From Thermomonospora echinospora (GTDB taxonomy: Bacteria; Actinomycetota; Actinomycetes; Streptosporangiales; Streptosporangiaceae): a stretch of DNA of 64,000 nucleotides. Both the position numbers and the translations under genes were made by a program. Positions 16,335 to 23,177 of this stretch are shown in pieces (the first letter of the stretch is position 1; every line of letters starts with the position of its first letter). The DNA is taken from contig NZ_FNVO01000025.1 of the NCBI RefSeq assembly GCF_900108175.1, positions 1 through 64,000 on the forward strand. Direction: 5' to 3'. The notes below the pieces were generated by a model, which saw nothing but the letters and a program-made list of their open reading frames with translations, was not told where the DNA came from and did no database searches.

Positions 16335-18281
16335 GTGCGGCGGTTCGGCTCTTGCGCGCTCGTCCTTCTGCTGGCAGGCACTGCCGTCGTCGGGCCGGCC
16401 ACTGCCCCCGCGGCGGCGGACAACACCGGGATCGCCGTCCAGGCGACGCTCGACCGCATGGATCCGGCACATCCCGTCAAGCTCGATCTGCGGGCGAGTT
16501 CACCGAAGGGCATCACGGATGTCAGGGTGAAGCTCCGGCACCTCAAGCGCGATGCCGAGCCGTACGCCGTCGTTGAGGACTTCACCCGCTACGAGGGGGA
16601 CGACAAGAACGGCAAATGGCGGGCCACCTACCCGGCCGACATCGAGGCCCGGCCGGGTCTCACCCTGGTCGAGGTCGAGGCCGACGTGGCCGACGGCACC
16701 GTCAAGAACGGCTGGTTCAGTTCCTTCAACGCCTGTTATGCCACCACACTCACGGATGTGTCGGTGCAGCCGGACGTCATCGACATCGACGACCGGGACA
16801 TCAGCGTCCGGGGCCGTGCCATGTTCCAGCGGTCACGGGACCACGCCCCCGAGCCGGTGGCGCATACCCCGGCTTATCTGCAGGGGCTGCGTGACAGTGC
16901 CGTGCACACCGATGAGAACGGCTGGTTCCAGTACCGCGCCACGGTGAGCCCTTGGAACAACACCGTTCATCCCTACGTGGAAGCCGGCGTTGATGCACCG
17001 TCGTGCGCCGCCTCCGTGGGGACGACCCTCAAGACGACTCCGCAGGAGACCGAGATCTCCGCCCGGCTGGTCGAGCCCACCGGGCGGATCAACGTCGGTG
17101 ACCCGGTCGTCATCGAGGGCAGGGTGCTGCGCAAGGCGGCCTCCGGGAAGGCGCCCGCCGACATCACCGTCCAGGCCGGGATCGGCACCAGCCCTGGTGG
17201 CAGCGACTACATCCACCTGGCGGAGGCGGCCACCAACGCGGACGGGACGTTCCGCCTTCAGGCGCCCGCACCGCAGGCCGGGTCGGTGTTGGTGCGCGCC
17301 CTGCCGACCCCCTTCCTCACCGAGAGCCGGGCGTCGGCCGGTGACATCGACGTGATCCATCCGACGAAGATCACCGAATTCTCCGCGCGCAAGGAGAGCG
17401 GCGGCCGGGTGAGGCTGGAGGGAATCCTGCACCGGCAGGAGACCACGGGCTTGGCACCCCTGCGGGACCGGCGGGTGAGCATCGAATTCTCGACCGACGG
17501 CAAGAAGTGGTCCAAGGAGCTTGACGCCCAGACCGGCCACTTCGGCCACTTCGTCGGCATTTCCCAGACACCGTTCGACGGGTACTGGCGAGCACGCTAC
17601 GTGGGCGGGGGCGCCGAGCTTCCAACGCGGAGCCCGGCCCAGTACGTACAGGTGTACACGCCGACCCGCTTCTCGGTGTTCAACGCCGCCCCCGAACCGG
17701 TCGGCAAGGGCTCGACCGTGACCGCCAAAGGCCGCCTGCTCGAATCCGGTGCGACCGGTGAGCGGCCACTGCCGAACGCGCCCGTGAGCCTGCTGTTCTC
17801 CACCGACGGTGATGTGTGGTACAGGGCGGGGAAAGGCCGCACCGGGCGAGACGGCTGGGTGACCCTGTCGGCCACCGCCAAGAAGGACGGCCGGTGGCGG
17901 ATGGTGTACAACGCAGACTCCGATCACCGTGCCGCCTACAGTCCCGCCGACTATGTGGACGTACGCCTCCGGACCTCCGTCACCTCGTTCAACGCCGCCC
18001 CGGAGCCCGTCCGCAGGGGCGCGATGCTGACGGTGAGCGGACGCCTGAACCGCTACGACGCGAGCTGGGCGCCAATCGCCGGTGAGCGGACGCTGACGGT
18101 GTACTTCCGCGCCGCAGGCACCACCAAATGGACGAAGGCGGGCACGGTCACCACCGGAAAGAAGGGCTGGTTCAGCAAGCGGTTCAAGGCCACCAGGAGC
18201 GGAAGCTGGCGGGTCTCCTACACCGGCAACACCGCCTACCTGCCCACCCTCAGCACCATCGATCAGGTCGACGTCCGCTGA
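16335..18281 (+). CDS. Secreted protein with repeated beta-sandwich domains
   Basis: 648 residues from GTG 16335 (GAGGAG eight bases upstream). It begins with a Sec signal peptide (VRRFGSCALVLLLAGTAVVG, cleavage likely after ATAPAAA near residue 32). The mature protein is a string of Ig-like repeats. Copies starting TKITEFSARKE, TRFSVFNAAPEPVGKG and TSVTSFNAAPEPVRRG are followed by GRL or GIL and then by FS-T-GKKWxKxG...T...G-FS.../-YWRARYVG-style strands, each about 110 residues. There is no enzyme motif and no LPxTG anchor, so an extracellular structural or binding role is likely. In-frame ATG 16260 would put 25 charged residues before the signal peptide, so I reject it. Confidence 0.8.
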   Translation: MRRFGSCALVLLLAGTAVVGPATAPAAADNTGIAVQATLDRMDPAHPVKLDLRASSPKGITDVRVKLRHLKRDAEPYAVVEDFTRYEGDDKNGKWRATYPADIEARPGLTLVEVEADVADGTVKNGWFSSFNACYATTLTDVSVQPDVIDIDDRDISVRGRAMFQRSRDHAPEPVAHTPAYLQGLRDSAVHTDENGWFQYRATVSPWNNTVHPYVEAGVDAPSCAASVGTTLKTTPQETEISARLVEPTGRINVGDPVVIEGRVLRKAASGKAPADITVQAGIGTSPGGSDYIHLAEAATNADGTFRLQAPAPQAGSVLVRALPTPFLTESRASAGDIDVIHPTKITEFSARKESGGRVRLEGILHRQETTGLAPLRDRRVSIEFSTDGKKWSKELDAQTGHFGHFVGISQTPFDGYWRARYVGGGAELPTRSPAQYVQVYTPTRFSVFNAAPEPVGKGSTVTAKGRLLESGATGERPLPNAPVSLLFSTDGDVWYRAGKGRTGRDGWVTLSATAKKDGRWRMVYNADSDHRAAYSPADYVDVRLRTSVTSFNAAPEPVRRGAMLTVSGRLNRYDASWAPIAGERTLTVYFRAAGTTKWTKAGTVTTGKKGWFSKRFKATRSGSWRVSYTGNTAYLPTLSTIDQVDVR

Positions 18282-18327
18282 AACCCGCGGTTCCGCACCC
18301 ATCCACGAGAACCTGAGCTCAGCCCCG

Positions 18328-18435
18328 TCAGCGGTCGGTGTCCTTGGGGTGGCGAGGGGACGCGTAGATGATCCACACGGTGCGGTCGTCGTCTGGCGGT
18401 GGGACGGTGACCCTGTCTCCTTGTTTGGGGCTCAA
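18328..18435 (-). pseudogene. Internally deleted toxin gene (copy 1)
   Basis: A TTG start at 18435 overlaps the antitoxin stop by 4 bases and opens a 35-codon frame: MSPKQGDRVTVPPPDDD then RTVWIIYASPRHPKDTDR. The first 16 residues match the toxin-like gene at 62771. The second part resembles the C-terminal strand of small RelE/ParE-like toxins of actinobacteria. The middle is missing, and the junction is a GACGACGA-type repeat, so a deletion between short repeats probably removed the core. The product should be inactive. Confidence 0.65.
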
Positions 18436-18899
18436 GGGGTGACCTTGACGGGATCGAAGTTGCCAGAGGTCGGCCGGAGCGCCTCCTTGTACTCGGTGTG
18501 GTCTGCCTTGATCTGTGCGGTGGCGCGCCAGTTCGTGATGACCTCTTGGGCGTTGGTGTCGAGGTCGAGTTCGGCTGCGTCGGACAGGGCGTTGACCAGT
18601 TCCACGGTGAAGGCGCGGACCTCTTCGGTGCTCAGGTGGCGTGCCCAGGGGAACACGTCGGGCATGGCGAGCAGCAGGGCCCGAGCGCTGGGATCATGCT
18701 TCATGAGCGCCAGGAAGATCCGTGACGCGGTCGTCAGGCTCTCGTCGCGCTGTTCCTCGCGGTCGGCGGCCGTGAGGTAGAAGTCGGGGGCGTCCCGATG
18801 GGTCACCCGCAGCCGGCCGAGGCGCGCGGCACGCTCGGCCACGGACTTGGGATTGCGGGACAGGTCGGAGAAGGTCACTGCGTCCGCGGTGGTGCTCAT
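18432..18899 (-). CDS. Antitoxin-like protein (Phd/YefM-type N terminus), copy 1
   Basis: 155 residues. The N terminus (VTFSDLSRNPKSVAERAARLGRLRVTHRDAPDFYLTAADREE) resembles prevent-host-death/YefM antitoxins that bind DNA as dimers. The C-terminal helical part (STEEVRAFTVELVNALSDAAELD) would bind the toxin. It differs from copy 2 at six residues, all in the last 56 (N/D, Q/R, H/R, K/E, N/D, K/E), and each is explained by a G-to-A change on the coding strand. Because its toxin partner is deleted, this copy may survive as an orphan antitoxin protecting against copy 2 or related toxins. A near-palindrome 14 bases upstream is a likely autoregulatory operator. Confidence 0.8.
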   Translation of the reverse strand: MSTTADAVTFSDLSRNPKSVAERAARLGRLRVTHRDAPDFYLTAADREEQRDESLTTASRIFLALMKHDPSARALLLAMPDVFPWARHLSTEEVRAFTVELVNALSDAAELDLDTNAQEVITNWRATAQIKADHTEYKEALRPTSGNFDPVKVTP

Positions 18900-18912
18900 A
18901 CCACCAGCATAC

Positions 18913-18928
18913 TCAGATCATGTTCTGA
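18913..18928. promoter_or_regulatory. Near-palindromic operator of antitoxin copy 1
   Basis: TCAGATCATGTTCTGA is a 16-base near-perfect palindrome (one central mismatch pair) located 14 bases upstream of the antitoxin ATG. It is identical in the second copy at 63249-63264 although neighbouring bases differ. Autorepression by the antitoxin is the usual arrangement. Confidence 0.6.
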
Positions 18929-19049
18929 AGTTCGATGTGTATCGGTGCGGGATGCCGGTGCCGTCGGGAAGCCGGGCGGTTCATCGGTGGTGGGCACGGT
19001 GGCGGCGGACATCGGCGACTCCGGCCGAGTGGTGACGGGCAAGGGGATG

Positions 19050-19625
19050 TCAGCGCAGGTGTCGGTGGATGGCGTGGCGGATCTGTTCGGGCGTCATCGG
19101 GTCGGTTGACAGGGCGCTGTGCAGCACGAGTCCTTCGATGAGCGCGTCGAGTTCCCGGGCGGTGGTGGCGTCGAAGTGGCGTTCCAATGCTTGGCGGCTG
19201 CGCTGCATCCAGGCCTGTGTGACGGCCCGCAGGGCCGGGTTGCGCGCCGCGGCCACGTACAGCTCCACGGTCAGGACGAGGTCGTGCTGCGAGCCGAGCA
19301 GGTCCTCCGACACCAGCGTGATGACGGCCTCGATCGCCGCATCCCGGTCCCAGGCGGCCTCCAGACGTTCATCGAAGACACCGGCCACCGCGTCGGCGTG
19401 CCGGGTGAACGCCTCGATGAGGACCTCCTCCAGGGAGGCGAAGTGGTAGGTCATCGAGCCCAGCGGCACGTCCGCGACGCGGGCGATCTCCCGGTGCGTC
19501 GTCCCGGCCACGCCGCGCTCGGCGATGACGGTGCGCGCGGCGTCGATCAGCCGGTCCCGCCGCCCGGGGTCGTGCCGGCGAGGCCGCCGCGCGGCGGGCG
19601 GCCGTGAGGCAGCGGGGCCGCTCAT
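19050..19625 (-). CDS. TetR-family regulator
   Basis: 191 residues from ATG 19625. The N-terminal HTH reads RLIDAARTVIAERGVAGTTHREIARVADVPLGSMTYHF (residues 23-60, typical of TetR). The C-terminal ligand domain includes HDLVLTVELYVAAARNPALRAVTQAW. The start overlaps the stop of the acetyltransferase gene by 4 bases (ATGA), so the two form an operon with the regulator second. An upstream extension of the frame to 19820 is only a shadow of the acetyltransferase. It probably binds the palindrome in the operon promoter (20230-20247) and represses both genes. Confidence 0.9.
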   Translation of the reverse strand: MSGPAASRPPAARRPRRHDPGRRDRLIDAARTVIAERGVAGTTHREIARVADVPLGSMTYHFASLEEVLIEAFTRHADAVAGVFDERLEAAWDRDAAIEAVITLVSEDLLGSQHDLVLTVELYVAAARNPALRAVTQAWMQRSRQALERHFDATTARELDALIEGLVLHSALSTDPMTPEQIRHAIHRHLR

Positions 19626-20209
19626 GCCGTGCCCGGCTCGATCGTGCGGATCACCCGGGCGGGACTGCCCACCGCGACGACGTTCGCCGGCAGATCGCGG
19701 GTGACCACCGCACCGGCGCCGACGACGGTGTTCTCCCCGATCGTGACCCCGGCCAGGACGATCGCCCCGCCGCCCAGCCAGACGTTGTCGCCGATGGTGA
19801 TGGGTGCGGCGGCCTCCCACTTCGCCCGGCGGGGCTCCGGGTCCACCGGGTGGGTGGGGGTGAGCAGCTGAACGTTCGGGCCGATCTGCACGTCGTCGCC
19901 GATGGTGATCGGTGCGACGTCCAGGGCGACGAGACCGAAGTTGGCGAACGACCGGGCGCCGACGCGGATGTGGCTGCCGTAGTCCACCCGCAGCGGCGGG
20001 CGGATCTCCGTGCTCTCACCGACCGCTCCGAGCAACTCGGTGAGCAGCCGGTGCCGCTCCCACGCATCACGGGCCGGGGTCGCGTTGAACGCCTCCATCA
20101 GGTCCATGGCCCGCAGGCCGTGCTCGGCCAGCTCCGGGTCATCGGCGATGTACGGGTCACCGGCGAGCATCCGCTCCCGCATCGAGCGGCCATCCGAGTC
20201 GGGCATCAT
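19622..20209 (-). CDS. Maltose/galactoside O-acetyltransferase family
   Basis: Left-handed beta-helix acetyl-CoA-dependent O-acetyltransferase for sugars. 195 residues from ATG 20209: N-terminal helical Mac domain (MRERMLAGDPYIADDPELAE), hexapeptide repeats (VGARSFANFGLVALDVAPITIGDDVQIGPNVQL), the catalytic His loop LLTPTHPVDPEPR, and the C-terminal coil ITIGDNVWLGGGAIVLAGVTIG with VGSPARVIR. ATG 20206 is an equally possible start. The longer frame up to 20287 would run through the promoter and operator, so it is rejected. It is co-transcribed with a TetR regulator. Confidence 0.9.
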   Translation of the reverse strand: MMPDSDGRSMRERMLAGDPYIADDPELAEHGLRAMDLMEAFNATPARDAWERHRLLTELLGAVGESTEIRPPLRVDYGSHIRVGARSFANFGLVALDVAPITIGDDVQIGPNVQLLTPTHPVDPEPRRAKWEAAAPITIGDNVWLGGGAIVLAGVTIGENTVVGAGAVVTRDLPANVVAVGSPARVIRTIEPGTA

Positions 20210-20225
20210 GCGTACGAGTGTACCT

Positions 20226-20254
20226 ATGATATGTACGTCCGTACGTATCGTGAA
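20226..20254 (-). promoter_or_regulatory. Promoter with TetR-type operator in its spacer
   Basis: On the minus strand, -35 TTCACG (20254-20249), a 17-base spacer and -10 TATCAT (20231-20226) drive the acetyltransferase-TetR operon. The spacer contains an 18-base near-perfect palindrome at 20230-20247 (half-sites TATGTACG and CGTACGTA), and GTAC also occurs in pairs at 20212-20223. A repressor here would block polymerase directly. Confidence 0.75.
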
Positions 20255-20344
20255 GTGTGCGGCCGGTGGGCTCAGGCGCGTACGCACGGCGCCGGCACCG
20301 ATGGGATGACCACTCCGTCCCGGCCGTCCAAGGCCGGGCCAGGG

Positions 20345-21169
20345 TCACGAGGGGTCACCGGAAATGAGGGTGGCGGCATGGTCGGGAACGTAGGTCTGGG
20401 TGTCGCGCGACGGCCGGCGGTAGCCCCTCGACGGGGGACGGGCGGGAAGCTCCAGTTCGGGTGGCCGCACGTCCTGGTAGGGGACGGTGGAGAGCAGATG
20501 GGCGATCATGTTGATCCGAGCGCGGCGTTTGTCGTCGGCCTCCACCACGTACCAGGGGGCTTCGGGGATGTCGGTGTGGACGAACATGTCGTCCTTGGCG
20601 AGGGAATAGTCCTCCCAGCGGCTGATCGATTCCAGATCCATCGGGGAGAGCTTCCAGCAGCGCAGGGGATCGTCGAGCCGTGCACGGAAGCGGCGTTCCT
20701 GCTCGCCGTCGCTGACGGAGAACCAGTACTTGCGCAGCAGGATCCCGTCCTCGACGAGCAGCCGTTCGAAGATGGGGCACTGGTGGAAGAAACGCCGGTA
20801 CTCCTGTTCGGTGCAGAAGCCCATGACGCGCTCGACACCGGCCCGGTTGTACCAGGATCGGTCGAACAGCACGATCTCGCCGGCGGCGGGCAGGTGCTCG
20901 ATGTACCGCTGCAAATACCACTGGGTGCGCTGCCGTTCGGTGGGAACGGGCAGCGCCGCGATCCGCGTGACACGGGGATTGAGGTACTCGGTGATCCGTT
21001 TGATCGCGCCGCCCTTGCCGGCCGCGTCGCGCCCTTCGAACACCACGACGAGGCGGGCGCCCTCGGCGCGTACCCATTCCTGCAGTTTCACCAGTTCGGC
21101 CTGGAGCCGAAGAAGCTCTTCGGCGTAGAGCCTGCGCGGGAGCCGCCTGGCCTTCTCAGGACCGTTCAT
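20345..21169 (-). CDS. ppk2: Polyphosphate kinase 2
   Basis: Transfers phosphate between polyphosphate and nucleotides. 274 residues from ATG 21169. Seen: the Walker A-like FEGRDAAGKGGAIKRITEYLNPR, DRSWYNRAGVERVMGF (Walker B/lid), EQEYRRFFHQCPIFERLL, KYWFSVSDGEQERRFRARLDDPLRCWKLSPMDLESISRWEDYS, and ARINMIAHLLSTVPY. All are hallmarks of PPK2. A frame open to 21340 adds Arg/Gly-rich sequence unlike the family and was excluded; GTG 21178 is a possible alternative start. It is downstream of, and codirectional with, a ribosome-hibernation-like gene, which together suggests a stress or stationary-phase neighbourhood. Confidence 0.93.
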   Translation of the reverse strand: MNGPEKARRLPRRLYAEELLRLQAELVKLQEWVRAEGARLVVVFEGRDAAGKGGAIKRITEYLNPRVTRIAALPVPTERQRTQWYLQRYIEHLPAAGEIVLFDRSWYNRAGVERVMGFCTEQEYRRFFHQCPIFERLLVEDGILLRKYWFSVSDGEQERRFRARLDDPLRCWKLSPMDLESISRWEDYSLAKDDMFVHTDIPEAPWYVVEADDKRRARINMIAHLLSTVPYQDVRPPELELPARPPSRGYRRPSRDTQTYVPDHAATLISGDPS

Positions 21170-21242
21170 CGCGAGCACCGCCCGGCGGGAGCTCCGGCCG
21201 CCCCGCCCGCGACGGCGGGCTGCGGGCGGGGCGCCGGAGGGA

Positions 21243-21611
21243 TCACCTGTCCGCCTCCTCGAACGCGGTGGCGTGGTGGTGTCCGCGGCGGGCCCGCCGG
21301 TCGCGGGACATGTGCTCCAGCCTGTTCCGCAGCCGCTCACCGGTGAGGGCGACGGCGTGCGGCATGACGGGACCTGCGGCGTGCGCGTTCACCGGCCTGC
21401 CGTTCAGGTCGACCCGCACCGACACCATCGCGGGATTCGGCACCGCCGGGTCGGCCAGCACACCGAGGGTGAGATGCACCGACAGCACCGGGTCAGGGGC
21501 GTGCGCGAGCACCCGGATGATCACTTCCCGTGCCCGGTCGACGTCCTCGGGCGCGACCTGCTTGGAGACGGTGACACGGATGGCTGGGAGCGGTGCTTGC
21601 TGATGAGACAC
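21243..21611 (-). CDS. Short HPF/RaiA-like ribosome-associated protein
   Basis: 122 residues. The stretch IRVTVSKQVAPEDVDRAREVIIRVLAHAPDPVLSVHLTLGVL, then SVRVDLNGRPVNAHAAGPVMPHAVALTGERLRNRLEHMSRDRRARRG, has the beta-alpha-beta order and basic C-terminal helix of ribosome hibernation/sigma-54-modulation proteins. The dimerisation tail of long HPF is absent. It is 31 bases downstream of a small coiled-coil gene and 73 bases before ppk2. Ribosome binding is inferred from family resemblance only. Confidence 0.72.
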   Translation of the reverse strand: MSHQQAPLPAIRVTVSKQVAPEDVDRAREVIIRVLAHAPDPVLSVHLTLGVLADPAVPNPAMVSVRVDLNGRPVNAHAAGPVMPHAVALTGERLRNRLEHMSRDRRARRGHHHATAFEEADR

Positions 21612-21642
21612 GACATCTCCTTCGCGAAGGGGGGAGTTCAGG

Positions 21643-21852
21643 TCAGCCGTGTACGCGGACGGTGTCGCCGGGCTCCTGCTCCAGAGGAATGGACGTGTCT
21701 AGGGGAATGGCCGTGGACGGCTCGCCCATCGTCCTGGACAGGATGGCGACGCTCTCCAACAGGGCGGCCACCGTGGACTCCAGGGTGCGGACCCGGTGTT
21801 CGAGAGCGGCTACCGAGGGGATGTCCGTGCCCAGGACGATCTGTCTGCTCAT
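21643..21852 (-). CDS. Small coiled-coil protein of unknown function
   Basis: 69 residues from ATG 21852, preceded by AGGAG at six bases; an in-frame ATG at 21891 is less well placed. Residues 13-42 (AALEHRVRTLESTVAALLESVAILSRTMG) form a heptad-like amphipathic helix with Leu/Val positions, so oligomerisation is likely. The rest is Pro- and Glu-rich. It is probably co-transcribed with the HPF-like gene 31 bases downstream. I do not recognise the family. Confidence 0.65.
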   Translation of the reverse strand: MSRQIVLGTDIPSVAALEHRVRTLESTVAALLESVAILSRTMGEPSTAIPLDTSIPLEQEPGDTVRVHG

Positions 21853-22022
21853 GATGGCTCCTGCCGGAGGCTGCGGTGTCTGACACCTCAAGGCTCCACC
21901 TGCGGCGGGTCTGGTTGTAGGGACGTTGGTCCCCTACGAACGGCCCTACGACCCGATGCGGAGCGGCCGGCGAAGGGCCGAAAGCGGTCCGCTTCGGCGC
22001 TGCCGGCCTGCGGCGGCGCGGA

Positions 22023-23168
22023 TCAGGGGGCGTGCTCGCGGCCGAGGAGCCGGCGGGCCAGGACGAGGCGGGTGGCGCCGGCGGTGCCGTCGCCGAGTTC
22101 GGTGCCGATGAGGTCGCGGAGACGGCGGGCGATGGGGAGGTCCTCGGACCAGCCCTGGTGCCCGAAGGTGAGAAGGGCCTGGTGGGCAGCGTCCACGGCG
22201 GCCTTGGGAGCCCACCACTTGGCCATGTTGGCCTCCATGCGGTGGTCGAGGCCGGCGTCCTTGCGCCAGAGCGCCTCGTACGCCACCAGCCGGGCCATGT
22301 GCAGGGCGGTGGCGTGCTCCACCAGGGGGAACGCGACGCCCTGGTAGGTGCCGATGGGACGGCCGAAGGTCTCCCGGACACGGGCGTGGTCGAGGGCCTC
22401 GCGCAGGGACGCCGACGCGGCGCCCACGGCCATCAGGGCGATCAGCGCCCGCGAGTAGTCGAACCCCCGCATCACCTGGACGAACCCAAGGCCCGGACCG
22501 CCGATGACGGCATCCGCCCCCACCGCCACCCCGTCGAACGCCAGGGTGGACCGGCCGCCGGCCCGGCTGCCGAGGTCGTGCAGGGGCGTACGGGTGATGC
22601 CGGGCGCGTCCAAAGGAGTGAAGAAGGCGGTGACGCCGCGGGCGCCGGGACCACCTGTGCGGGCGAACACCACGCCGTGGGTCGCGTAGGCGCCGAGCAT
22701 GGTGGACGTCTTCACGCCGTGCAGCACCCAGCCGGACCCCGACTCCTCCGCCCGCATCTCCACGCTCGCCGCGTCCGTCCCGTGGCCGGGCTCGGTCAGG
22801 CAGAGCGCGAGGACGGACTCCCCGGCGGCGACGGCGGGCAGCCATCGCCGGCACTGCTCGGGAGTCGCGTTGCCGTCCAGGATCGCTCCGATCAGCGCCG
22901 CGTTCAGCACGGCGTAGCAGGGGGTCAGGTCGCCCGCCGCCAGCTCCTCCAAGGCGATGCCGAGGCTCACCGAGTCCGCGCCGCGGCCGCCGTAGGCGGC
23001 GGGAACGCCGAGCGCGAACAGCTCCTGGGCGGCCAGCTCGGCGAACAGGCCGTCGCGGAACCGGCCCGTCCGGTCGGCCTCGGCGGCGAGCGGCGCCATC
23101 CGCTCGGCGGTGAACTCCCGGATCCGCTTGGCCAGGGCCTCCTGGTCGGGGGAGAACGCGAAGTCCAT
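22023..23168 (-). CDS. Acyl-CoA dehydrogenase
   Basis: FAD-dependent desaturation of an acyl thioester. 381 residues with the three ACAD domains: MDFAFSPDQEALAKRIREF; FAD/substrate segment LALCLTEPGHGTDAASVEMRAEESGSGWVLHGVKTSTML; C-terminal SYxRA-type helix FDYSRALIALMAVGAASASLREAL and FGRPIGTYQGVAFPL. At the usual catalytic Glu position (xEGTxxI) it reads LGDGTAGAT, so the base may be Asp, supplied elsewhere, or lost. It lies 9 bases after the acyl-CoA ligase gene in the same direction, so ligase and dehydrogenase probably activate and desaturate an acyl building block for the adjacent cluster. Confidence 0.9.
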   Translation of the reverse strand: MDFAFSPDQEALAKRIREFTAERMAPLAAEADRTGRFRDGLFAELAAQELFALGVPAAYGGRGADSVSLGIALEELAAGDLTPCYAVLNAALIGAILDGNATPEQCRRWLPAVAAGESVLALCLTEPGHGTDAASVEMRAEESGSGWVLHGVKTSTMLGAYATHGVVFARTGGPGARGVTAFFTPLDAPGITRTPLHDLGSRAGGRSTLAFDGVAVGADAVIGGPGLGFVQVMRGFDYSRALIALMAVGAASASLREALDHARVRETFGRPIGTYQGVAFPLVEHATALHMARLVAYEALWRKDAGLDHRMEANMAKWWAPKAAVDAAHQALLTFGHQGWSEDLPIARRLRDLIGTELGDGTAGATRLVLARRLLGREHAP

Positions 23169-23177
23169 GGGGCCTCC

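Larger units (their letters stand above)
18386..18931. repeat. 546-bp duplication, copy 1 (partner 62722-63267)
   Basis: These bases align without gaps to 62722-63267. I count about 14 differences, roughly 97% identity. The unit covers the antitoxin gene, its promoter/operator and the first codons of the toxin gene. Flanking DNA is unrelated on both sides. See the separate antitoxin, toxin-relic and operator entries. Confidence 0.9.
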
